DNA of 64,000 nucleotides from positions 62,001-126,000 of the forward strand of contig JAWPGT010000019.1 in assembly GCA_034638255.1 (NCBI GenBank), written 5' to 3'. Shown piece after piece: positions 43,302 to 55,279 of the stretch; within the stretch, counting starts at the first letter, position 1, and each line of letters opens with the position of its first letter. The position numbers were made by a program, and so were the translations under genes. A model generated the notes under the pieces. The model had not been told where the DNA came from. It ran no database searches and worked only from the letters and a program-made list of their open reading frames with translations. Source of the stretch: Coprinus comatus. Taxonomy: Eukaryota > Basidiomycota > Agaricomycetes > Agaricales > Agaricaceae.

Positions 43302-44424
43302 TCACAGGACCCCGGCCACTACAGAAGTACAAAGGCTCGATATATAATTAACCTGGACCAAAACATTTAAACTCGGATTAAACCATCAACCAAAGCCTTA
43401 CCTGATTATTCGACAGGATATTCCACCCACTAACAACCACCCCATTAGACCCGTCTTGCACAACAACCTGCCTTTTCTCCGAGTATCGCGTCTCTTGAAC
43501 AGTCGCGCCCAACAGGGAGTCAACCTGTATGTCAATCAGGGTCAGATGGTGATAAGTTGTGATGCAATCAGCCACACCAGACTCCCAAAGAACCCGCATC
43601 CTGCCCCTAAACAGACCGTCTCCACCGCCACGGAGCTCCAACCTTCTCTGCATCGTATATTTTCCAGGAGAAGGCATACACCTGTAAGTATACCGACTAT
43701 GGTACCCCCAGCAATCGAAGCAATCGTCCCTCCTACTGACATTCCGCCATTAGTCCCTGGAGGGACGGGCTTGAATGTCGTTATCAACCTTGGTCTTCCT
43801 CGCGATAGAATGCCCAATTCTGACGCCAAGGTATCTCCCAGGCAGCATGCGTAATGGCTATATTATGTTAGCAGATGCACGTTCATTATAATATCATTCT
43901 ACCAACCCCATTCCTGCAAACACCAGCGCTCGACTCCAGCCTCCCGCAATCTTCCTATCTAGCGGACACCATTCTGTCCCACTATACACCATCCCTGACT
44001 CGACCGACAACATCCGATGTGCAATAGTGCTCAGAGTCCACGCCTGTAAGCTGTTTGGCACAAACAATGCATTCCATAAAAGTGCGGCTATAACGCCTGT
44101 CGCACTGTTGCACAATACTTGCCAACCTGTTCGATAACCAGCCTCATGGTACCCATCCTCCAGCTTGGCTTTTCGTTGTTTTCCATCTGTTCTTCGTTAT
44201 GATTAACCCGTCCCCTACATAATACACCACGCACATTTCGTGGCCCGACTTCCGGTCAGATAGAAGCCAATGAGGGTAATTCCGAAGGCCCATAGTCCTC
44301 CCGACAAACTGCCATAGCCTACGATGAAAGCTGTGAGAGAACCACTAGGTGACAGCGATTTCTTGCGAAGTCCGTGTAAGCTGAGAAGAATAGCCAAAGC
44401 AAGCGGAATTGGTTCCATAATCAT
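43302..44424 (-). CDS. DUF92/TMEM19 family integral membrane protein
   Basis: An integral membrane protein of the DUF92 family, which includes animal TMEM19 and plant VTE6. Some members act on isoprenoid phosphates, but the fungal role is not known. Start [22 protein letters not shown] (44424), then [21 protein letters not shown] and [23 protein letters not shown] across an intron. [82 protein letters not shown] and [16 protein letters not shown] follow. The family signature GDTLASELG and GSLxDSLLGATxQ are both present. The last intron ends at gtccag and stop is 43302-43304. The gene lies 78 bp from the glycogen synthase start. Confidence 0.85.
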
Positions 44425-45233
44425 ATTCTGCAATGAGAATGGTAAGCACCTCTGACGTTGAAGCTGCCTCCACGGGCACTGCCGGGGGTATCTAAATCAA
44501 ACAAACAACAGGGACGATATTGTAAAAATCATAGATCATAAAATCATAGGCGTAGTGGTAGGTAGTCGCCATCCATTCATTGTCCATTCATAACTGGAGT
44601 CACAGCTGATCGACCAACACGAGACCCTCCCTGAAGGCCTGACACTGAACTCAATCAGAGTCAAGGACACCTTGCAGATGTACCAATATGTGATGTACCA
44701 GTTTATTTCCACGCATATACTTCCCATCAGCATGAACTACTATATACTTATTTCGCAATGCGCAGCCTAGCAATCCCCGAGATAGCCGATACGATATTGC
44801 TAGGTGGGGAGCCTGGCCTACGAACTGCTAGACGCCAAATCAATGTTTTCACACGTGTTCTATTTTTGTCACCGTATGCTTTATCAATCGCTGCGGCCGC
44901 AGCAACAATATTTTCACGTTTTGTCGGGTGAGCATAGTCTGGCTACATGATTTTCATGCTCTATGATAGATATGACATGATATAACATGTACGAAGCACA
45001 GAAATAACCAAGTTAAGGAGTAGCACTCTAGAAGCGTACCCAACAATAGATTTCACATGCAATTGGTTCTATCACCTGATGGATCTGGCTCCTCCAATAC
45101 CATTCAAGGAAAGTAGATACGCTACTGGTAAAGGAAAATCAAGTGCCACTTGCTTGACATTTTAAATGACAAAAGAGTCGTAGCCTATCAAAATTGCCCT
45201 CACTCTTCAACACCATCTTCCTAAGAACCTATA
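44425..45233. other. intergenic
   Basis: About 800 bp holding the promoters of the minus-strand DUF92 gene and the plus-strand P450. Nothing coding is supported. Confidence 0.4.
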
Positions 45234-47626
45234 ATGTCACCAACAGCCATTGTGAGGGACACGCTAACATGTGTCACCCAACATACGGCAAAGTTTAGTC
45301 AAGAACACCGAGTAGCATTCTATGGTCTTGTTTTTGGCACAGGTAAGAAAGAATTTTCCCTAATAACTTTCATTCAAATGTGTTAATATATCGTAACTAG
45401 TATGGATAAGTTGGGAAATCCTCTATCGCACGATTCTCTATCCCCGGTTCTTTTCACCTCTTCGACATATTCCCGGTCCTCCTTTGGGTGGCCCTATCAA
45501 AGGCCAGTTCCCAACTATTATCAATGGTGAAGCTGGTATTCCACAACGAGAGTGGCAGAAGAAGTATGGAAATGTTTTCCGTGTAGTTGGACCAATTGGT
45601 ATTGAGAGGTTGCACTTCATGACACCGGAAGCGAATCAGAAGATTTTGTGTAGTGATTGGGTTGATTATCCTAGAGTGAGTTTACCCTTCTGTCAAGGAA
45701 TAGGAAGGATAATGAATAATGAATAATGAAAACTATAGCCCAAGTTCATGCGGGATGTGTTGGCACTTGTGACCGGCTATGGACTGTTGACAGTGACGAA
45801 GAATGAGCACAAGCAGATGAGGCGGATGATGAATCCTGCGTTTTCTTTGCCCAACTTGATATCACGTGTGTTTGATCTTCTCTGCTAACCAAACGTTCAT
45901 TTTCTTACAAACGATCCTCACAGAGACGGACAAATATTACGATGCTATTGACAGGTGAGCAATCCCTTAATCACAACTGAGATCTACTTCTAACCTTCAT
46001 ATAAACAAGCTTAATCAAACTCTTCGACCAAGAAATTGCGTCCGGTGAAGGCTCAACAAAGGGAAAAACTATCCTCGCTTATGAATGGAGTGTGTGCTTC
46101 TCCTATCCACCACCTTTTCAATATCAACTCAAATCTACTTTTCAGTGTCCAAGGTTACACTTGATATCATCTGCGAAACCGCCTTTGGTTATAAGACTGA
46201 CTCACTTCACAATCCCCATAATGAGCTTGCCGTCGCATATGAGAAACTACTTGAACTTCAAAGTGGACCTCAACTTGCATGGCTGATTGGTTTCGTTTCC
46301 TTGCCTGGTTTTATGACATTTGCCACTAGCAAATTTGCCTGGAGGATACGGAAAATCATGCCATACATGGGTAAATTCGGTAAGTGTGTCAATAATCTGT
46401 TCCTGCTTTGGTCTTTAGATCATGTGTACTAATGAATCTTATGTTAAGCTGACTTGGCCGTTGTGGTTAATTCGATGTACATTATTCGTGAAATTTCCAA
46501 GAAGATGTTGGAAGAGAAGATGAATGACGCCGTAGCTTCTTCCGATACAGAGACCAAGAAGGATATCATGAGTTTGCTCGTAAGGTCAAGGATGCAGAGT
46601 ATGCAGAGTGAACCAAATGGATGGGTTATGACTGATGAAGCCATGATGGACCAAGTGGTAAGTATCATTTCATCTACGCTTATTAAAATGTATCTGAACT
46701 TTTGAAATAGTTGACGTTCCTTGGTGCTGGTCATGAAACCACTGCCTCTGGTCTTGCTTGGGTAAGTGTCATCTTCCCTTCCTTCTCGGATTTGCATTAA
46801 GAGCCACACCATCAACAGACTCTCTATCTTCTAGCAGCAAATAAAGAAGCTCAGGACAAACTCCGAGAGGAAGTTACACCTATAATAGAGGCTGACCCCC
46901 GACCCGAATATCGTACCCTCAAGGAACTCCAATGGCTCGACTCTGTAGTGTAAGTCTATGATGATCTCTGTACCATCGTATCATGTCTGACGGCAGCATA
47001 AATCAGGATGGAATCTCTCCGTGTCCTACCACCCGTTCCCATGACTTTCCGTCAAGCAGCCAAGACAGACTACATTGATGGTATTCTCGTACCCAAAGGC
47101 ACTATCTTTTACGTTCCCGTAAGTCTCCCACCCATCTCCTTTCCTCCGTAAACACTTATATCTAACGTATGGACTCATCAGATCCGTGTGATAAATACTT
47201 GGTCTGCAGTTTGGGGTGAAGATTCTGAAGAATTCCGTCCTAGCAGATGGCTTAACCTTCCTAAGAACTATCACCCCACTTTTTCCCTTATGTCATTTAT
47301 CGCTGGTCCTCATGCTTGTATTGGTAAGACGATGTCGATTATCGAGATGAAGACTGTTCTTGCGTATGTCACAACTCTCTGTCTCTGTCTCTTAAATTTG
47401 ATAACTGAACTTCATTTGATTTTTAGTTCTTTGATTACGAACTTTGAGTTTGACCTTGCTTATGAAGGGCAGAAGCCTTTGCCAACTTCCGCTGTAACAA
47501 TGAGTACGTCTTTTGGGTTCTTGGTCCCTGAAAAGACATTATTTTTCTAATGTGATAAATTCTTTTATTGTAGAGCCAAAAGATAACATGCCTCTTCGCA
47601 TTCGTCGTGTTAACCCTAAGGCATAA
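45234..47626 (+). CDS. cytochrome P450 monooxygenase
   Basis: Membrane-bound class II P450 with thirteen exons (45234-45342, 45401-45675, 45739-45865, 45924-45954, 46010-46089, 46146-46379, 46449-46657, 46711-46761, 46819-46949, 47007-47118, 47182-47363, 47427-47503, 47574-47626). The N-terminus MSPTAIVRDTLTCVTQ has no strong signal anchor; a hydrophobic stretch follows (VAFYGLVFGTVWISW). Proline-rich hinge: RHIPGPPLGGP. I-helix: FLGAGHETTASGLAW. K-helix: MESLRVLPPVPM (ExxR). PERF region: EFRPSRWL. The heme loop is FIAGPHACIGKTMS: FxxGxHxCxG with His where most P450s have Arg. Ends KPKDNMPLRIRRVNPKA. The family within fungal P450s is not assigned. No neighbouring biosynthetic core gene is visible. 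Confidence 0.92.
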
Positions 47627-48253
47627 AGCTCTAACATCCAATCCATACTCCTCGCTCTGGAGAGGTTGGTGTTTTGATGTAGACCATGCGCTGTGACTCG
47701 GTGGATTGCAATGTTTTTTTTCTCATGTCAAGTGTTTTTGATCGGCATAGGTATCATACAATGTGGAAGTAGTATATTAGACCGAAAGTTGCCTTGGAAT
47801 CTGGTTGTACATACTAAGTAAAATGTCTGCCATAAGTGTAAGTGCATAGCTCAATCAATGACTAAATCAGCTCCAAGTATCCATATTTGATGTTTATTTT
47901 TTTCGCTGTGTTTCTGCTCTCCAACTAAGTACAGTATCATGCCAAGATATAAGTTACTACCAGCTACTTTACTTGGAATCTATTTAACATACTCATACAA
48001 GTTGAAATTGAAATTATCGAGCAAGGCCCCAACTGGTAATCTATAAATAGCTTTACGCCACTTCTCCCGAGAATATGCACGGCCCCGTCACGCAAGTTCC
48101 ACAGGCGCAGCTGTCACAAGTTACAACATGTGGTTCACAAGATTGCTCTTCCACCCATCCCTTATTGTTACTTAGTTGTTGTGTCTCCTTTGTTCCTTTG
48201 TTCCAACTAGGCTCCAAGTACTAGTCAAATCTCAAAGAGGGCAGAAAAACGCT
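47627..48253. other. intergenic
   Basis: About 630 bp between the P450 stop and the next supported exon. Poly-T and AT-rich; no motif. Confidence 0.4.
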
Positions 48254-50021
48254 ATGCAGCTTCTAGGTCATGATGTCTCTTCGGATGCAACTAGCAGGTG
48301 TGCACTTTGTTTAGTTTTATTGTTGACAGAAAGACTCGATATAACAGCTTTGTTAGTGATGGAAGTCAACCTCTGGTACACATAAGTGAGTACATGGTTC
48401 TTAGGCCTGGATACTGTTGGTATTGAACGCTGAGTAACCTATCATAGTTTACAAGAAACAACAACAAGTAAATCCTGAACAAACTGAAGCAACTCCAAGA
48501 CCTATCACACAAGATATTGATGTTTCACTTCCTCGGGTCACCAGTGAGGATATCGATATCGATGTTGGAATTCGAAGTCGATCTCGGTCTCCCATGTCAA
48601 TCGCCGAAACGGAAATGGACACAGAGACAGAAACAGAGCGCAGCTCACAACCTAATCCAAGAAGCGCATACATAGATTCACCATTTTCCCAAAATGTGAC
48701 CATAAGATCTGTTTCTCCGTTTCCAGCTTCAAATACCAGTACTCAAATGGATGGACTTGAATATGCGTCTACGTTTGACATTCCTCTTCGAAATTTCGAC
48801 TCTCAATCTCAACAACGTGATGAGCCCCAACCATCCGAGTCTTCTCAACCAGGTTATAGGGTTTTTGGGGAACCAATCACGCCTCAGGAGACTGAATTTT
48901 GGAGGACCGCAGCCCAACTCCGTGACGAGAATCATTGGGATGCGAGCAACTCTCAACCTCACAATACTCGGCAGGGAACATCAAGTCAATTTCATAACCG
49001 AAACCAGTATACATACACTAATATTCCCGAGCACGAGCATCACTCGTCTTCCCAATCCAGGGGTTTCGAAGAAAGAGATCAGAATACAGGTCAATTTCAG
49101 AGGCAGTGGAGGAGTTTTGCCGAACAAACAATTCCTCCCCAGTTCCGGTTCGCAGGTCCTCATGGATTTGGATTTGGAGGATCTTGGTACAATCACAACT
49201 CTTCAGCACGCAACTTCCAGGTACCTCAAGTTCATATTCCTCCGATTCCTCCGATTCCTCCGATTCCACCGATTCATATACCACCCATGCCATTCATGTC
49301 GGCACCTGCAATGAGCTTTATACCTCCATTACCGCCCTTCATGCAACCTCCGCCCGAGCGATCATCACCATTTGTACCCCCACTATCTTCATCGACACCG
49401 TTTGTTCCTCCACCTGAAGAATTTACGGAACCTCTGAATGCAGTTAACCCCCTCCCAACAGAGTATCCGGAATATATCCATGATGCTTTATCTTACACGA
49501 TCAATCTCCGCGCACGCCAGCACAACTATTATCCATTATGGCACCAAATTCTCGAATTTTGGTTCCCTCAAACTCAAGGATTCGACGTCAAACAAGATTG
49601 GAAACCCCTTTACAATGAACTCACTTTATCCAACCAATGGGACAATTTCGAGACTCGGGGACCTTCATTTGCAGTATTCCATGCCAATTCTCCAATGCCG
49701 TTCCTCTTCCTAACTATTCGTAACGGAATTCAGATAGTAAATGATCATACACGTATAGAAGCAAGGAAGAATCTAAACGAGGGTTTTGAGAAGTTAAGGT
49801 CATGTTCATTTAGTTCTGGATTTGAATCGTTGTGTGTTATTTCTGCTATTGGAGTTAAGTGGGCTATGGTACTTAGGGAACCGGGTTGGTTGGATGATGA
49901 TGTACCAGGGCAAGATTGTATTGGAGAGTGGCAAGATGATGTGACGAATCATGAATCGGTGCAGATGTTTAGGTACTGTTTTGAGGGTTTGAAGAGTAAT
50001 GCTATGAAGAGAAGAAGATAG
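48254..50021 (+). CDS. uncharacterised Pro-rich protein
   Basis: Three exons (48254-48297, 48348-48385, 48448-50021) give 551 residues with matching phases. The start MQLLGHDVSSDATS is my choice; the third exon alone holds 524 codons. Residues about 20-270 are low complexity: a run of acidic and Thr/Glu repeats (AETEMDTETETERS), Gln/His/Asn-rich stretches, and a tandem proline array (PPIPPIPPIPPIH) followed by PP-rich sequence. The last 190 residues look folded: EYPEYIHDALSYTINLRARQ, WHQILEFWFPQTQG, WKPLYNELTLSNQW, FLFLTIRNGIQIVNDH, CVISAIGVKWAMVLREPGWL. The C-terminus is basic (NAMKRRR). I do not recognise a family. The folded part may be a fungal-specific domain. Confidence 0.7.
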
Positions 50022-51259
50022 TTTCACAAAAGAAGTTTTTTTTTTTGGCTGTGTTTTTCCTTGGAACGTTGTACTATACGCAAAATGTGTTTTGTCTCAA
50101 AAGAGAACACTGTTGCTCCTATTCTTTATATGTTTATGGGAATTTATAAATTGTTTGACAGTGAACTTCGAATTAGACGTTGACGCCACAGACCTTCTCT
50201 ACTTCCAAGTCAGCAGATTACTCTTGATTCGTAGATGGTGATAAGGAGGGAGGATTAACGCTCGGCCGTTGCGGCACGCGGGATCATTATGGAGCCCGGA
50301 ACCCTTCACTACAAGGGAACTGAGCAACCTGGTTAATTTAAGACTAAATATCAAGGTAAGTACTTACTGCATATCCCTATAAACATTATACTTGATGATA
50401 ATATTGATGAATTGATGAACTACGGGCAGCGTATCAGAATGAAAAACGCGGTGGTATCATATACCAAATTTACATTGGCGCTAAAGAATCAAAATCAGCC
50501 ATGGATAGATCCTTGAGTGCATTCTTGATTTCTTAGGAGCAGTGTTGCACCGGATTGTATGTGATGAAACTAGACATTGGACTATAATCATAATAATGGC
50601 ACAGCAAAATTAGATCAATAAAACAGGTATCGATGAATATCATTGTAGAAGCTTAAGCCGCTCAACGGCAGACACGACTGATTGGACTAGTGAGTGAGTC
50701 AACCATCATAATCAACCACACTCCGAATCACGTTTCATACCTCGACAAAAATGGCCCTTTGGCTACTGGATCTCGTAAAACCTATAACTATTAAAGCCCA
50801 CTCGGAACTGGACCTGGTCTTGAGCTTTGACCCGCCCTCGTTCTCCCCCTCAGCCCTTCACGCCTCAGCGCTCAGCGCTAGCTTTATATGTAAAGTGCAC
50901 TTGTCACTAGGTTTAAGTGGCAAGAACCCTTTCGAGATCAAAACTTTTTAGAACCGGCATTAACCGCGACAAGAACTTTTGAGTCAGTCAATAATACAAC
51001 ATTCGTACGCTAGGCCTTGGAAGGTGTAAGGCAAGAATTGAATACTTATACTTAAATCTTACCTGCCGTTGTGGAGCCGTTCGCTGGAGGTGGGTTCTTC
51101 CTTTATAATAACGGCATGTTGTCTCTGAGCTTATTTCTTTCTATTCCCCTTCCCCTTCCTCTCTCTCTCTCTCTCTCTCAATTCTCCTCTACTTTGTGTT
51201 CCTTTTTCAAAAGCCATTTACAAGCTGTGTGTTCCTAACAGAGTTGGTCCTTTCTGGGC
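50022..51259. other. intergenic
   Basis: About 1.2 kb with the terminator of the Pro-rich gene at left and the promoter of DUF6533 copy E at right. No coding frame with a motif. Confidence 0.4.
51157..51179 (+). repeat. CT dinucleotide microsatellite
   Basis: An uninterrupted ct run of about ten units within a pyrimidine-rich stretch, roughly 80 bp before the start of DUF6533 copy E. It may be part of that promoter or 5' UTR. Confidence 0.8.
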
Positions 51260-53058
51260 ATGGCAGAATGGCATGAGACTGTGAGTAGTTGATATTTTAG
51301 AGTGAATCAGACGCTTCAAATTTTTTTTTTCTTTCAATTTTGTAGGTAATTCCGAACACCATGGTTGCTTGTGCAACACTGCTGGTACAGTGACATCATT
51401 GACATCATGTCCGTCTCCTGATAACCTGATGCGAATTTCCTAACTAGTTCTATGATCATATATGCACTCTTGATCAAGAGGTATTCAATTCTTCATGAGA
51501 GTAACTTCGGCATTGGTACTGAGCTGGTTTCTCTAGATTGCACATGTCTGGCGGCATCCTATAAGAGGAGGTTCTATTTTATTCATCTTGAATCGTTATT
51601 CTCCCTACATTGATACCCTTATGAGTCTAAATCGTGAGTACAACAACTCCCGTTGCTTAGTGACCATCTGTGATTAATGATTCCGTTCGGCAACTAGTAA
51701 ACATACTTTCTGTTAATGATCCTAAAGTAAGTATTCCGCATTTTTTGAAGAGAGTGAGGACGTCCTAATAATTGATTTCGTGCAGGCTTGCTTGAAGCAA
51801 AATACTGTACTTACCTGTATGACATCTGTTCCTACTTCTTGTGTTAGTTATTCAATGTTTGGTGAGCAGGGTTTATTGTCGCTGGGATTATAATCTCAGA
51901 AGGTAGGGTTGTTCATCATCTCATGAGCTATATTACTAATTACGATTTGGGTTATTATAGTCATTCTTTATTTGAGAACCTATGCCCTTTGGGAACGCAC
52001 CAAAGTTATCCGTATAATTCTTTGTATCACCGCTGTGGTATGCCTCCAATTTTTCTGAGGAAACGACCACTACCTTACTGTTTCACAGGTTGTCATCATC
52101 CCTGCAATTGTAATAACACATTTTGAAGTCAAGTCTCTACAATGTCAGTTGACGGCTTTTCCAATTCCACGGGGAGGTCTGACCGCCGAATGTTTCCACA
52201 GATATACCCTCACTTACGCCAGATAAACCGGGTTGTCGTCTGGGTTATGCAAGTCCCCTCATTTTCTTCGCCTATATTCTCCTTGTGATTTCTGAAACAG
52301 GTAACATGGTCTTTCATTTTCATTCTATTTATATGAAGGTATTCATCTAATCTTTACCCAGTGGTTGCTGTACTGACAGGTATACAAGCCCGACGTACTT
52401 GTGAGTTTTTTCGTCTCGTGTTCTGAAGTTTCTCACAAATTATTTCTGGAGACAGTGCGGCACTCAGGAGCTCCATGGGTTAGACAGCTGTATACAAATG
52501 GTGTGTACATTCCACATTTCCGTGATCGTAACAACAGCACTCACAGTTAAAAAGGACTTCTCTATTACCTTTTCCTACTGGGTAAGTTTCATATTGACCC
52601 AACTAAGAGTTAAAGTCTGAGATTATCACAGTCATGTCCTTAGCAAATGTTCTTACACCCGTTTTCGCCCCTGTGAGTTCAAACCGCTGGCCTATTGGAA
52701 AGTTACTTATTCTCGATTCAGAAAGAACTTTCAAACTGGCTTGCAACGTGGGTGGCATCTATAAATCACCACCACTGTATTGTACTTACTAATGATACCG
52801 AGAAGACCACAAAGAGTACTTCATTCGATTCTTTGCAACCGAGTTCTACTGCAGATCTTGCGGCAACGATCAGGAGTTCTCACTCATAGAGTACCTGCCG
52901 GAGGAATAGCCGATCAAAATGAAGATTCGGGCAACCCTGCAAATATTAATTTTGTCTCTCAGCTTTCGGACTCAGTTGATACAGACGGGAATTTGACATT
53001 TGCTCTCAGTTCGGTAGATACTAGACAACAGGATATATCAACAATGGGGACGGTGTAG
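51260..53058 (+). CDS. DUF6533 multi-pass membrane protein, copy E (one apparent frameshift)
   Basis: Closest of the five copies to the canonical family pattern. Start MAEWHET (51260), then VIPNTMVACATLL, FYDHICTLDQE, IAHVWRHPIRGGSILFILNRYSPYI, a C-containing segment, GFIVAGIIISE, VILYLRTYALWERTKVIRI, VVIIPAIVITHFE and PDKPGCRLGYASPLIFFAYILLVISE. After these come VVAVLTGIQARRT and RHSGAPWVRQLYTNG. The expected (R/K)xGLLYYLFLL block is out of frame by one base: gttaaaaagg at 52546-52555 needs one more A to give KKGLLYYLFLL. The next exons give VMSLANVLTPVFAP, KELSNWLAT and, after an intron ending cgag, RPQRVLHSILCNRVLLQIL. The hydrophilic tail ends at stop 53056-53058. Function unknown. Confidence 0.78.
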
Positions 53059-53195
53059 AACTGTGTAGAATATATTGTGTAAATATTTAATTGTGTGTGG
53101 GATTGTTGCCACGCGAGCACGTTTTGATTTCCGGAGTGTCAAATCTCAATTTGTATTTGGTCGACAGCGAGCTCCTAACCAGCTAACCGCTCACC

Positions 53196-55279
53196 ATGGC
53201 TATTCGTCGTCGTCGCACAGGCCTCTTGCGCATAGTTGCTTTCCTTACTATTGGCTTTCTTGTCCGCCTCATTTTCTTTTCGTCATCATCGTCATCATCA
53301 TCGTCATCAATTCGCACTCCTCCATCCAAACAAATCAAAGAACACAACTTCATTGAGCGCGCTACGCGTCCTGAAAAATCTTTGAATGTCCAACGTCACT
53401 CTTGGTTACAGGCTCGCTTTGGTCGAGACGAACGCGCAGATCTTTTCTCTGAACAGATATACGAAGGGATGATGGATTATTGGAACAGACTACAACTACC
53501 TTAGTACGTGTTTCAAAGTTTCCTCCATTTTTTATTTATTGTCTGAACCTCACATGTCATATAGTATCTTGAATAAAGAAACAGCTTCAACAGATGCTCA
53601 GCATAGCTTTACTGCCATTGACCAACTACTATCACTAAACGGATGGTCAGCCGCACTTTGTCCGACATTAACACGTCCCTTTGGTCAAAGTCAAATGACA
53701 TATGAAGATTTAATTGAAAAAGACCACCTATACTATATCGCTGTAGTCATTCATTCAGCTGATCATTTCCTAGTTGATCAATTGGCAGTGATAGTTCAAA
53801 TGGCAAGACGTTTAGGAAGTTCCAATATTTTCGTTTCAATGCTCGATTATGATTCAACAGATTCAACGGAAACTTTGGTTGATTTATGTGAAGCTGTTTT
53901 AATCATGTTGAATGTGCCATTTAGGATTAGAAGGGTACCTGGAATGACGGTTGATCCAAATGCTGCTTATTATCCTGCTGAAGAAGCTTTTATGAGGAAT
54001 ATGGCTTTGGAACCGTTATATGAATTGAAGAAAAAGAGAGGGGTGATGTTTAAAAGAGTGGTTTGGTTAAAAGGGTTTACTTGTCCAAATGATATTTTGG
54101 AAACTATCAAGATTAGTTTTGCGAATCGAGCTGCTATGGTTTGTGGAATGGATTGGTCTGAACATCATGGATTCTTTGTATTTTCGGATCGGTATGTCGT
54201 TTTGTTTCTCTTCATTTAACATTCACCATACTTAAATTCTTTTTAAACAAAGATGGAGAACGAGGGATATAGAAGGAGATCAATTCAGACAATCCAAGTC
54301 CTCTTCGAAACCAGACGCAGTTCCACCAAGAGATAAACAAGGAGCTCTACGTTACGCCCAACATCTTCCATTCCAAGTCTTTTGTTGTGAATCAGGAACT
54401 CATGTTGTTGATCCTGAACAAAGTTATTATAAAGGAATTGGGTATAGATATGGAACGGAATATCAAAACTTGAGTAGAGCGGAGAATCTTATTGATAGAG
54501 GTGCAGATGCGACTTGTTTGGATAGTAGCCAAGCTTGGTTTTGTAGGGATTTATGGGTTAGAACGGCTAGAGATGCTATGGAAGAATTGGATGAAGTTGT
54601 TGGTGCTGGTGCTGGTGATAATGGTGTTCATGGGAATTCTGATGGATTGGGAGGAAAAGAGAAAGGAAAGTTGAAGAAAAGACAAGAATTAGGAGAGGAA
54701 GTTTTAGTCAAGAAAAAACAACAGAGAGAAGAAGTTAAAGTCAATATCGGACAAGGAGCTGATATGGAAGAAGTAAATGATGGGGGTATAGCTAATAATC
54801 GGAAAAAAGAAGACGATGCGAATGTTGGATCTGATTATGATGCTATGGTTTCTGAAGAAGGAGATAATTCTAATCCATTGGTACTTAATGATGAAGAAGA
54901 AGAACGTGTCAAGTTTTTGATACCGAATTCAGCATTTAGAGCAGCTAGGATTCTTGTTAATCCAAGATGTCCTACTACTTATGCCGGTGTTAGTCATACG
55001 AAACTGGCTAGGGATTTGTTTGGTGATGGTGATGATGATGAAGGTGTTAGAAGTTCGAAATATGTTTTGGATGATTGGGAAGGTGCTCCTGAGAGATTTA
55101 TTTGTCAAGAACAGAGGTGAGTGCTGCTTTAGTTGGATGTTGATTTGTTTGATTCAACTTTTCTGTGTAGACAAACTGGAGGAAGAAAGGCACCTAAAAC
55201 GCAAAGAGGACTTGGATTTTCAATACATGAAGAGTTACAACGACTCGAAGAAAAAGAAAAGTCTAGAAACTCAGATTGA
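53196..55279 (+). CDS. CMT1: GT69 alpha-1,3-mannosyltransferase, CMT1/CAP59-like
   Basis: A type II Golgi glycosyltransferase of the CAP59-like family (CAZy GT69) that in Cryptococcus makes capsular and cell-wall mannose linkages. Exons 53196-53503, 53565-54191, 54253-55116 and 55171-55279. N-terminal anchor: MAIRRRRTGLLRIVAFLTIGF, then a serine run. Catalytic region: YYIAVVIHSADHFLVDQLAV, FVSMLDYDSTDSTETLV, RFRIRRVPGMTVD-like segment, MALEPLY, VVWLKGFTCPNDILETI, MVCGMDWSEHHGFFVFSDR and FQVFCCESGTHVVDP. Also present are CLDSSQAWFCRDLW and RAARILVNPRCPTTYAGVSHT. Between the last two blocks lies an acidic/Lys-rich insertion of about 105 residues, not typical of the family. The C-terminal part ends EELQRLEEKEKSRNSD. 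The start ATG lies close after an A/T-rich leader, and no other start fits. Confidence 0.9.
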
